Below, one piece after another: positions 1-6,743 of a stretch of 10,005 bases of DNA. The notes beneath the pieces were generated by a model that made no database searches, was not told the DNA's origin, and saw only the letters and a list, made by a program, of their open reading frames with translations. The stretch comes from Phycisphaerales bacterium (GTDB taxonomy: Bacteria > Planctomycetota > Phycisphaerae > Sedimentisphaerales > Anaerohalosphaeraceae): contig DSDH01000372.1 of NCBI GenBank assembly GCA_011055475.1, positions 1-10,005 on the forward strand, written 5' to 3'. Each line of letters begins with the position of its first letter. Position 1 is the first letter of the stretch. The translations under genes and the position numbers were made by a program.

Positions 1-1976
1 CTAGAGCAGTGATATGGATGAACCACTGCGAGGTTGAGCTGATCGATTGTGTTGTTGAAGGTTCTTTGTCTTGCGGAATAGAGGTGGGTCCTTCTCGGAA
101 TGATGTGGTCATTAGAAGGTGTCTGGTGCTTGGAAGCTCGAAGGAGGGCATGGTCGTCGATTCGAGCGGGGGGCGTTTTCTGATAGAGGATTGCGTCGCT
201 GAGGGGAACGGCTGGTCGGGAATCCGGGTGGGGCGAATGAGCGCGGGGGCGATCACATCATGTGTGATGAAGGGTAACGGTACCGGGATTACGGTGGAAC
301 ACACGTGCGACGTCGTCGCCGAGCAATGTGTCATGGAGGGGAACGCGAAAGGGATTCATGCGCAAGGCGGAGCGAAGTTGAAGGTGGTTGGCAGCAAGGT
401 GAGCGGGTGTCTCAGTGATGCGGTGTCCCTGGTTTCGGATGTGGATGTGTCGCTGGAAGGATGTACGATAAGCGGGAATCGTGGTTATGGAATAGTCTCC
501 AACAGTGGGGCACGTATTGTCGTGTCAGACTGTGAGATCGGGAATAACGGGGAGTATGGGATATCTCTACTGAATACGACGAGGGGCGGGCTTTACAGGA
601 ACACGATTTGCGGGAACGGCAAAGGGGGATCCGCAATCTACGGATCGGCGCAGATCGATGTCGTTTCCAATGAATTCAAAGCCAATGCAGGACATGGTTT
701 GTTTGTGAGCGAGCAATCGTACGGGAAGGCCGAAAAGAACATCTGCGAGGGCAACAGCAGAAACGGCATCCACGTCAGCAGTCAGAGCACAGGGTGGAGG
801 ATTCGGGAGAATACCTGCATCAAGAACAAGGAGGATGGGATATGTGTGGCCGGTGAGGCGGTCTGCCCGACCGTAGAGAGGAATGTCTGCCGCGAGAACG
901 GACTGAACGGGATTGCATTGCGGATGGGTTCACGAGCGACGGTGAATGAGAATCTCTGCATGGATAACCGTCACTATGGGTTGAGCGTGGACGTGTTAGC
1001 GTTCATGGCGGGCCAAGGAAACACCTGGGAGGGCAATCTGAAGGGGCAAGTGCGCGTCGAGCAAGGTGAGATTGGACGTGTTCGGGATTTTCTGCCCGTG
1101 CGCGATTACAGCGAACTCGAAAGGATCGCCAAGGGACTGAGACGCCGCGACAGTGTGACACCGGAGGGCAGGTCGAGATTGAGCATCTTTTACAGCCAGC
1201 TAGGCAATGGATGGGGTAGCCCCGGACATGAAGGATTCGAGTGGTTCTGCAGCCTGATCGATGAATGGATGGCCAAGTATCCTGACTCGGTGACGGCGTG
1301 TACTCTGAAATTGTACAGCATCTATCGTGCCGCGTGGGCGGCTCGGGGGACCGGGTACTGGGCAGAGACTCCGGTGGACCAACGGGAGCGTTATCTGGCG
1401 GAACTTGAGCGCGGCTGGGAAGTGGTGGAAAAGGGAATGGGATTGGCTGAGCAGGATGGCGAGCTATACGTGCATGCGCTGGCCATAGCGATTGAAATGG
1501 GCCAACCTGCGGAGGTGGTGGAGGACGTGTTTGCCAAAGGCGCGAGGATTGCCCCGGGATATTTCAAGATCTATTCGACGCGTTCCCGTTATCTGGCGGA
1601 GCGTTGGGGAGGAAGGCCCGGCGAACTGGAGGCCTTCATGGATAGGGCCTACGAGTTGACGAAGGAATTCGAAGGGGCCGCTATCTATGCCAGAATCGCG
1701 ACCTATCAATTGGCCGTGTACGGGCCGTCGGAGTTCGAGACACACAAGATTGGATATGAGAAGCTGAAAAACGGGTTCCGGGATGTTATGGAGCGATATC
1801 CGGATTCCAAGCGTTTTACGAATGCATGTTGTGCGATTGCGGTAATGCACGGGGACAAGGATTTGGCGAGGAAGATGTTCGACAAGATGGGAAAGGAATG
1901 GCTCAGAGAAGTGTGGAAGGATGAGAGCCGATACCAGGAGGCACGAAAGTGGGCGTACGGGCTGAAGGCGACTTAG
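1..1976 (+). CDS. Right-handed parallel beta-helix protein with DUF4034-like helical C-terminal region (5' partial)
   Basis: The reading frame is open to the left edge, so the true start and any signal peptide lie outside the window. The first in-window start candidate is a GTG at 9 with no visible ribosome binding site, and the protein begins there in mid-coil. Residues are numbered from that GTG (655 aa to the TAG stop). Residues 1-350 form about 14 coils of 22-24 residues, each with a G-N-x(3-4)-G-[ILM] turn: the turn glycines are at about 23, 47, 71, 93, 115, 161, 184, 230, 253, 277, 301 and 324. This is the periodicity of the NosD/pectate-lyase-like beta-helix repeat families. Residues about 365-650 are alpha-helical and TPR-like, with YPDS motifs at 424 and 597, AWAARG at 442-447 and a RWGGRPGE segment at 532-539. 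They resemble DUF4034-type regions from memory of the family. Such proteins are usually exported and bind or process polysaccharide, but no catalytic residues are assignable here, so the function is unknown. The gene is less GC-rich than its neighbours and converges with the minus-strand operon. Confidence 0.85.
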   Translation, partial: RAVIWMNHCEVELIDCVVEGSLSCGIEVGPSRNDVVIRRCLVLGSSKEGMVVDSSGGRFLIEDCVAEGNGWSGIRVGRMSAGAITSCVMKGNGTGITVEHTCDVVAEQCVMEGNAKGIHAQGGAKLKVVGSKVSGCLSDAVSLVSDVDVSLEGCTISGNRGYGIVSNSGARIVVSDCEIGNNGEYGISLLNTTRGGLYRNTICGNGKGGSAIYGSAQIDVVSNEFKANAGHGLFVSEQSYGKAEKNICEGNSRNGIHVSSQSTGWRIRENTCIKNKEDGICVAGEAVCPTVERNVCRENGLNGIALRMGSRATVNENLCMDNRHYGLSVDVLAFMAGQGNTWEGNLKGQVRVEQGEIGRVRDFLPVRDYSELERIAKGLRRRDSVTPEGRSRLSIFYSQLGNGWGSPGHEGFEWFCSLIDEWMAKYPDSVTACTLKLYSIYRAAWAARGTGYWAETPVDQRERYLAELERGWEVVEKGMGLAEQDGELYVHALAIAIEMGQPAEVVEDVFAKGARIAPGYFKIYSTRSRYLAERWGGRPGELEAFMDRAYELTKEFEGAAIYARIATYQLAVYGPSEFETHKIGYEKLKNGFRDVMERYPDSKRFTNACCAIAVMHGDKDLARKMFDKMGKEWLREVWKDESRYQEARKWAYGLKAT

Positions 1977-2281
1977 TCGGCTGTGCCGCTTCGTCAGCTT
2001 GGGTATTCCATGAATGGCGGAGTCCGTTGGCCGTCGGCAGGTCTGGAGTGTGGGCCCGGCTACGTAAAGACGGTGAGGCGCCGAAGGCGCAGTCCGCCCG
2101 TGTGCTTTCGGGAAGCCTGAAAAATCTTCGGTTGTGAAGGGCGTTGTGGGTCTGCGGACGGGGGCCGAGGATCAATAGGCTTCAACGAGGCTGGCCTGCT
2201 GCGGGAGGGCATCCCGGCAGGTCCACGACATCCAGGCATCCGGATGTGCCGAGAGCGCACCGGCGTGCTTGTACAGGGCGG
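1977..2281. other. Intergenic region between convergent genes
   Basis: This 305-base stretch separates the TAG stop of the beta-helix gene (+) from the TAA stop of the glutamine cyclotransferase gene (-). Short open frames cross it in several phases, but none shows a recognisable protein, a good ribosome binding site or continuity with a neighbour. It holds several small inverted repeats: GCGCC-GAA-GGCGC at 2078-2090, GCTTT-CGG-GAAGC at 2104-2116, and the longer hairpin at 2195-2221. It also holds a 10-base palindrome CATCCGGATG at 2237-2246. Transcription termination in both directions is the most natural role for its position, but no hairpin is followed by a clean T run. I recognise no riboswitch or small RNA here. 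Confidence 0.6.
2195..2221. other. Inverted repeat, possible bidirectional terminator hairpin
   Basis: CCTGC, a 2-base TG bulge and CGGGA pair with TCCCG-GCAGG around a GGGCA loop. This gives a 10-bp GC-rich stem with one bulge. It lies between two convergent stop codons, 219 bases after the + gene and 61 bases after the - gene. There is no T tract after it on either strand, so intrinsic terminator activity is only a guess. Confidence 0.3.
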
Positions 2282-3067
2282 TTATTGGTCTCGCCTGATG
2301 GGCTCGACGTGGAAGACCCACGGCCAGAGCTTGCCCGTCACGAACAGGCGGCCCCCCTCAGCGTCGTAGGCGATGCCGTTGAGCACGTCCGCCCGCCGAG
2401 CGGAATCGGTCTCCAACAGCCCCGACAGATCCCAAAAGGCCTCGACCTGCCCCGTATCGGGATGGATCACCGCGATGCGGTCGGTCTGCCAGACGTTGGC
2501 GTAGATGCGGTCCTTGATATACTCAAGCTCGTTGAGGTGTTGGAGCGGCCGGCCCCCGGCCGTCACGCCGATCGAGCCGGTCGGCTCAAACGTGTCGGGA
2601 TCGAGAAACGTCAACCGGTCCGATCCGTCGCTGAGGATCAATCGCCGGCCATCCCACGCCAGGCCCCAGCCCTCGCGGGGAATCGCGAACTCCTCGACCC
2701 GCCGAAACGTCGCCTTGTCATACACGAACCCCACCCCCTCACGCCACGTGACCTGGACGATCCGATCGCCCAGGATCGCGACCCCCTCGCCGAAATACGC
2801 CGCGCCGAGGTCCCGCCGCAGCACGACGTGGCCACTGACCAGCCCCACCTTCCGCAGGCTTGAGAGCCCATACCCCCCGGTGCCCTCGTAAAGAAAACCC
2901 CCCTCGTAGGCCAGGCCCTGCGTCCAGGCCTCACGGTCATGGGGGAACCGGGCCGCCACACGATACCCCCACACCGGCACACCGCCGTCCGGCTCTGCGG
3001 GCCGTCGGCATCCGCATACCAAGACCGCGGGAAGGCACATCACAAGTTGAAGCCGCCGACCGATCAT
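2282..3067 (-). CDS. Glutamine cyclotransferase (glutaminyl-peptide cyclotransferase), lipoprotein
   Basis: The 261-aa product belongs to the five-bladed beta-propeller glutamine cyclotransferase family (plant/bacterial type). That family turns N-terminal glutamine of peptides into pyroglutamate with release of ammonia. Family signatures run in order: WTQGL at 48-52, YEGTGGYG at 60-67, YFGEGV at 91-96, QVTWREG at 105-111, EGWGL at 132-136, LNELEYI at 178-184, NVWQTD at 191-196, NGIAYD at 230-235 and TGKLWP at 244-249. Compared from memory with papaya glutaminyl cyclase, the active-site positions Gln50, Glu94, Trp108, Trp134, Asn179, Trp193 and Lys246 all appear present. A position that is Phe in the plant enzyme is Trp48 here. 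The N-terminus has a short charged/hydrophobic signal ending in LVCGC, suggesting lipidation at Cys20 and an envelope location. The ATG at 3067 has no clear Shine-Dalgarno sequence. It lies 37 bases after the stop of the small lipoprotein gene, so the two are probably co-transcribed. Confidence 0.92.
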   Translation of the reverse strand: MIGRRLQLVMCLPAVLVCGCRRPAEPDGGVPVWGYRVAARFPHDREAWTQGLAYEGGFLYEGTGGYGLSSLRKVGLVSGHVVLRRDLGAAYFGEGVAILGDRIVQVTWREGVGFVYDKATFRRVEEFAIPREGWGLAWDGRRLILSDGSDRLTFLDPDTFEPTGSIGVTAGGRPLQHLNELEYIKDRIYANVWQTDRIAVIHPDTGQVEAFWDLSGLLETDSARRADVLNGIAYDAEGGRLFVTGKLWPWVFHVEPIRRDQ

Positions 3068-3104
3068 CTTGGCCGGGCAGTCTAGCCGAGCCGCCGCCGG
3101 ATGT

Positions 3105-3545
3105 CTACCGTTTCAGTTCCGTCGTGGACAGGTCGAATCCGCGCAGGATCGCATCGGCCTTGTCGCCCCGGCCTTGCAGGTAGTACACCCGCATCAGCTC
3201 AAACCGCGCGGCGATGTAGTAATGCTTGCTGAAACCGTCCTCGATCTGGCGGTGCCGCGACAGATACGTCTGCCAGCGCTCCTCGGCCAGGTCCAGCGTC
3301 GGGGCCGTGGCGGCGTAGTGGAAGTCATACGTGATCGTTCCCGGCGCAAAATCCTTCCAGTTGGACCGGGGTGGGTACAGCGGCTGGTAGGTCTGCTGCT
3401 GGGGGTAGGCCGTTTGCGTCGTGTACCCGGACGCCGCCCCGGAGGCCTGAGCAGGGCCCGGCGGGTACTGGTCGCACCCCGGCGCGAGGACCGTGCATGC
3501 CGTCATCAGGACCGCGAGAATGAGCGAGAATACATGTTTCTGCAT
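3105..3545 (-). CDS. Small lipoprotein of unknown function with Pro/Gln/Tyr-rich linker
   Basis: The 146-aa product is not a family I recognise. The ATG at 3545 is preferred over an upstream in-frame start at 3605 because it follows a good ribosome binding site and immediately gives a signal peptide; the upstream 20 residues are Arg-rich and unlike an export signal. The hydrophobic segment spans residues about 5-23, with two candidate lipidation cysteines: Cys17 (after MTA) and Cys24 (after APG). Residues about 26-60 are low complexity and rich in Pro, Gln, Tyr, Ala and Ser, probably a flexible envelope linker. Residues about 75-146 are predicted mostly helical: AEERWQTYL, then a YYIAARFELMRVYYLQGRGDKADAIL-like stretch resembling a single TPR-type helical hairpin. 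It could be a small periplasmic scaffold or assembly protein, but that is inference. It lies 126 bases downstream of the RND gene and 37 bases upstream of the glutamine cyclotransferase gene. Confidence 0.75.
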   Translation of the reverse strand: MQKHVFSLILAVLMTACTVLAPGCDQYPPGPAQASGAASGYTTQTAYPQQQTYQPLYPPRSNWKDFAPGTITYDFHYAATAPTLDLAEERWQTYLSRHRQIEDGFSKHYYIAARFELMRVYYLQGRGDKADAILRGFDLSTTELKR

Positions 3546-3550
3546 GGCCG

Positions 3551-3560
3551 TTTCCTTTCC
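3551..3560 (-). promoter_or_regulatory. Ribosome binding site that decides the lipoprotein start
   Basis: On the minus strand the sequence reads GGAAAGGAAA followed by CGGCC and the ATG at 3545. This places an AAGGA-type Shine-Dalgarno core about 8 bases before the start. It supports translation from the signal-peptide methionine rather than from the upstream in-frame start. Confidence 0.65.
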
Positions 3561-3567
3561 ATGCCGT

Positions 3568-3594
3568 GCGGGACGCGCCCGCCTGCCATCAGGC
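3568..3594. other. Two overlapping, mutually exclusive small hairpins in the lipoprotein leader
   Basis: GCGGG-ACGCG-CCCGC (3568-3582) and GCCTG-CCAT-CAGGC (3581-3594) are both perfect 5-bp stems. They share bases 3581-3582, so only one can form fully. They lie just upstream of the ribosome binding site of the small lipoprotein gene. They may be chance in GC-rich DNA, and I see no convincing -35/-10 promoter in this 126-base gap. Confidence 0.3.
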
Positions 3595-3660
3595 ATCATC
3601 GGCATACGGAGCGCCGACGGTTCAAAGAATCACGGTAGCCGGTCCGATAAGGCGCCGGGC

Positions 3661-3675
3661 CTGAAAGGGTTTCAG
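3661..3675. other. Small inverted repeat overlapping the RND stop codon
   Basis: CTGAAA-GGG-TTTCAG is a perfect 6-bp stem with a 3-base loop. It overlaps the TGA stop (3672-3674) of the RND gene. No T run follows it on the minus strand, so it is a weak candidate for a transcript-end or mRNA-stability structure between the pump genes and the lipoprotein gene. Confidence 0.3.
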
Positions 3676-6600
3676 TGGCCGCGGCCAGAGCGTCGCGTGA
3701 ACAGATCGTACAAAATGGGCACGACCACCAGGGTCAGCACGCCGGAGACGAAGATGCCTCCCACGGTGGCGATGCCGATGTCATTCCGCAGCTCGGCCCC
3801 GATGCCGCGCCCCAAAGCCAGCGGCAGCATTCCGAGGACGGCGGCCAATGTGATCATGGTGATCGGCCGCAGTCGCTCGGTCGCCGCGGAGATCATCGCC
3901 TTGTGCCGCGGGACACCCTCCCGCACGTGGGCGTTCATCTGGTCAACGATCAGGATGGCGTTGTTGACCACGATGCCGATCATCATGACGATTCCCATCA
4001 GGACGAAGATCGCCATGTTGCGGCCGGTCAACGCCAGGGCCCAGAAGACGCCCGGCAGGGCCAGGGGAATCGTGACGAGGATGAGCCAGGGCTGCTTGAA
4101 CGATTCGAGGATGGCCGCCAGCGACAGGATCACCAGCACGATGGCGATCAGTCCGGCCTCGCCCAATTCGGCCTGGGTCTCGGTCATGAGTTCATAATCT
4201 CCGGCGAAGTTGTACTCGTAGCCCGCCGGCAGGTCCGCCGCCTCCTCGAACGACTGGCTGAGCTCCTGCACAGCCGTTCCCAAGGCCTTTCGGCTGTCGA
4301 TGTTGGCCAGCAGCTTGGAGATGCGTCGCTTGTCCTTGCGGGTGATCTGAACGGGCGCGAGGGTCTGCTTGACCTCCCCGAGGTGTTCGAGGACAAGCGG
4401 TCGACCCGGCGCGCCGGGCAGGAGGAACTCACCCACCTGTTGTTTGCCTTCGATCTCGGCCAGTTCGACCACGATGTCGTAGGAGCGATCCCCCCGCTTG
4501 AACGTGCCGGCTTTGAGCCCTTCCAGATTCGCGCGCAGGGTCAGGCCAAGCGTGGTCGCCGGCAGCCCCAGGTCGCCGAGGATCGCGCGATTCGGCCGAA
4601 TCCGCAATTCGGGCTTTCCGATTCGGACCGTCGTATCCGTGTCGGTGAAGCCCGACAGCCCGCGGGCGGCTTCCTGGGCCGTCAAGGCCAGCGCATCGAG
4701 CCGCCCCAGATCGGGCCCGGCGATCTCCATCTCGATGTTGTAGGATTGCCCCCCGACGATGGTGGGCACGCTGACGGTGACGGTGCACTCCGGCACGGCT
4801 TGCAGACGCCTGCGGACCTGCTGCTGGAGTTCGCGGATGGACACCGCCCGCTCGGTCCGCTGGGAGAAGGTCAGCAGCACTTGGGCCAGGTACACGCCCT
4901 CCGACGACTGGCCGATGATCCCCTCCACCTTGCCGAGGGTGGTCAGCATGTGCTCCAGCTCGGGTGTATCCTTCAGCAGGGCCTCGATGTCCCGCGTTCG
5001 CCCCACGGTCTTGCCCAGATCGTAACGGGTGGGGAATTCGAGCTTGACGATCACTTGTCCCTGGTCGGGCTCGGTGAAGAACCCCAGTCCCAACGCGCGA
5101 GCCGTGAAGAAGGATTGAACCAGCAGGGCGAACACCGCCACGAGGACCAGCAGCGCGACCGCCCGGTGCCGCTCGTTGAATCGCAGCACCGCGCCGTACG
5201 CGTTGATCAACGCGCCGAACACCCGGTTCCAGCGGCGTTCCATGCGGGCCAGGATGCCGGGGCGGGTGGTCCCTTCCTTTAACAGCACCGAGCAGAGGAT
5301 CGGCGTCAGGGTGAAGGAGATGAACAGCGATACCGCCGTCATGATCAGCATGGTCAGCGCGAACGGCCGCATGAAAAGGCCGATCAGACTGCCCATGACG
5401 GTGATGGGTAACAGGACGACGATATTCGTTCCCGCACTGGCCAGTACGGCGATGGCGGCCTGGCTGGTGCCCATCTCAGCGGCCGTCTTCGGATCGCCCG
5501 TTTCGACCAGACGCCTGGCGATCGACTCCAGAACGACGATGGAATTGGTGACGAGGATGCCCACGCTCATGCCGATGGCCAGCAGCGTCGAGGTGTTGAG
5601 GGTCAGATCCACCGCGCTCATGACGAACAACCCGATCAGGATCGTCAGCGGCATGGTGATCGCGACGATGATCGTCATCCGCACGTTATACAGGAACAGG
5701 AACAGGATCAGCGCCGTCAGGGCGATCCCCTCGGCCACGTTCAACCACGCGCTGTGAACCGTCGCCTCGATAAAATGCCCGTTGTCGCTGACCCAGATCA
5801 ACTCCATGCCCGCCGGCAGGCGACGATTAAGCCGGTCCATGGCCTCGCGGACGGCACGGACCACCGCGACGGTGTTGGCCTCGCCCCTCTTCACGATGCG
5901 GATCGCCACGCATTCCCGTCCGTCGACACGGGCGCGTCGCCGCAGTTCGGCCGTCGTCATCCGCACCTGGCCCACGTCGCGGAGGTAGCCGCGTTGACCG
6001 GTCTGGTTGATCAGCTCCAAGTCCCCGATGTGTTCGACCTGCTCAAACTCCGCGTCGAACTTCACGGTGAACTCGGTCCCGCCCTGGCGCACGCGGCCTG
6101 ATGGAATCGTGCGGACCCCCTGTTGAACCGCCGCAACCACGTCCAGGCTCGTCAGACCGCGGGCCGCCAGCCGCTCGCGATCCAGCATCACGCGCACCTC
6201 CCGTTCGGCCCCGCCGATGAGCTCCACGTCGGCCACCCCGCTGATCACGGTCAGCCGATCCCGCAGCGTGTTGTCCGCGTAGTCGTAGAGGGCTTCGAGA
6301 TCGGCCCGGCCGGTCAGGGCCAGGTTGATGATGGGTTGGGCGTTGATGTCAAACTTGAGGATCTGTGGGTCCTCCACGTCCTCCGGGAAGTCCGCCCGGA
6401 TCAGGTCGAGCTTTTCACGGACATCCGTCGCGGCGATGTCTACGTCCACGTGGAGCTGGAACTCCAGCATGGTCTGGCAGACGTTCTCCATGCACGCGCT
6501 GCTGACGTGTTTGAGCCCATCGATCGTCACCATCTGGTCCTCGATGGGCTTGGCCACGTCGGTCTCGATCTGCTCGGGGCTGGCCCCCGGGAACACGGTC

Positions 6601-6743
6601 ACGATCGTGATAAAAGGCACATCCGTCCGGGGCATGAGCTCCAGGCCCATCGTGCGCCAGGCGTTGATACCCAGCAAGCTCAGGGCGATGATCAGGCAGC
6701 TCATCGCCACCGGTCGTCGTACCGATGCCGTCGAAAGGAACAC
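3672..6743 (-). CDS. RND-family efflux pump inner-membrane subunit (AcrB/HAE1-like)
   Basis: The 1023-aa product has the full length and layout of hydrophobe/amphiphile RND pumps. TM1 spans about 12-30 after SVRRPVAM. The first porter region runs 41-330 (FPGASPEQIE at 51-60, VREKLD at 108-113). TM2-TM6 span about 335-490, including FMRPFALTM at 457-465 and FTLTPILCSVLL at 477-488. TM7 is near 528-548, the second porter region spans 555-860, and TM8-TM12 span about 863-1015. It would drive export of drugs, detergents or lipids from membrane or periplasm into the TolC-type channel. The AcrB proton-relay residues are altered: the TM4 motif is GILVTNS (395-401), so Asp407/Asp408 become Thr399/Asn400, and the TM10 motif is VVNNAIL (925-931), so Lys940 becomes Asn927. 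Asn at the TM10 position is known in other clades, but the loss of both TM4 aspartates is unusual. The porter also carries Cys84 and Cys89. The start is GTG at 6743, overlapping the adaptor stop by one base (TAGTG), with a GGAGG site 7 bases upstream. The substrate cannot be inferred. Confidence 0.95.
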   Translation of the reverse strand: MFLSTASVRRPVAMSCLIIALSLLGINAWRTMGLELMPRTDVPFITIVTVFPGASPEQIETDVAKPIEDQMVTIDGLKHVSSACMENVCQTMLEFQLHVDVDIAATDVREKLDLIRADFPEDVEDPQILKFDINAQPIINLALTGRADLEALYDYADNTLRDRLTVISGVADVELIGGAEREVRVMLDRERLAARGLTSLDVVAAVQQGVRTIPSGRVRQGGTEFTVKFDAEFEQVEHIGDLELINQTGQRGYLRDVGQVRMTTAELRRRARVDGRECVAIRIVKRGEANTVAVVRAVREAMDRLNRRLPAGMELIWVSDNGHFIEATVHSAWLNVAEGIALTALILFLFLYNVRMTIIVAITMPLTILIGLFVMSAVDLTLNTSTLLAIGMSVGILVTNSIVVLESIARRLVETGDPKTAAEMGTSQAAIAVLASAGTNIVVLLPITVMGSLIGLFMRPFALTMLIMTAVSLFISFTLTPILCSVLLKEGTTRPGILARMERRWNRVFGALINAYGAVLRFNERHRAVALLVLVAVFALLVQSFFTARALGLGFFTEPDQGQVIVKLEFPTRYDLGKTVGRTRDIEALLKDTPELEHMLTTLGKVEGIIGQSSEGVYLAQVLLTFSQRTERAVSIRELQQQVRRRLQAVPECTVTVSVPTIVGGQSYNIEMEIAGPDLGRLDALALTAQEAARGLSGFTDTDTTVRIGKPELRIRPNRAILGDLGLPATTLGLTLRANLEGLKAGTFKRGDRSYDIVVELAEIEGKQQVGEFLLPGAPGRPLVLEHLGEVKQTLAPVQITRKDKRRISKLLANIDSRKALGTAVQELSQSFEEAADLPAGYEYNFAGDYELMTETQAELGEAGLIAIVLVILSLAAILESFKQPWLILVTIPLALPGVFWALALTGRNMAIFVLMGIVMMIGIVVNNAILIVDQMNAHVREGVPRHKAMISAATERLRPITMITLAAVLGMLPLALGRGIGAELRNDIGIATVGGIFVSGVLTLVVVPILYDLFTRRSGRGH

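Noticed and set aside
1949..2137. Short + strand open frame overlapping the end of the beta-helix gene
   Set aside because: It has no ribosome binding site or recognisable product, and it starts inside another gene in a different frame.
2061..2140. Possible riboswitch-like structured RNA (small stems and an AG-rich internal loop)
   Set aside because: I could not match it to the consensus of cobalamin, c-di-GMP, SAM or other riboswitches, and no gene starts downstream on the same strand.
2144..2863. A 239-codon open frame on the + strand
   Set aside because: It lies mostly antisense to the glutamine cyclotransferase gene, has no recognisable domains, and is Arg/Pro-rich as expected for a shadow frame.
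3675..5282. A 535-codon open frame on the + strand opposite the RND gene
   Set aside because: It is antisense to an unmistakable RND transporter. The product is a His/Gln/Asp/Gly-rich low-complexity sequence typical of reverse-frame translation of GC-rich genes.
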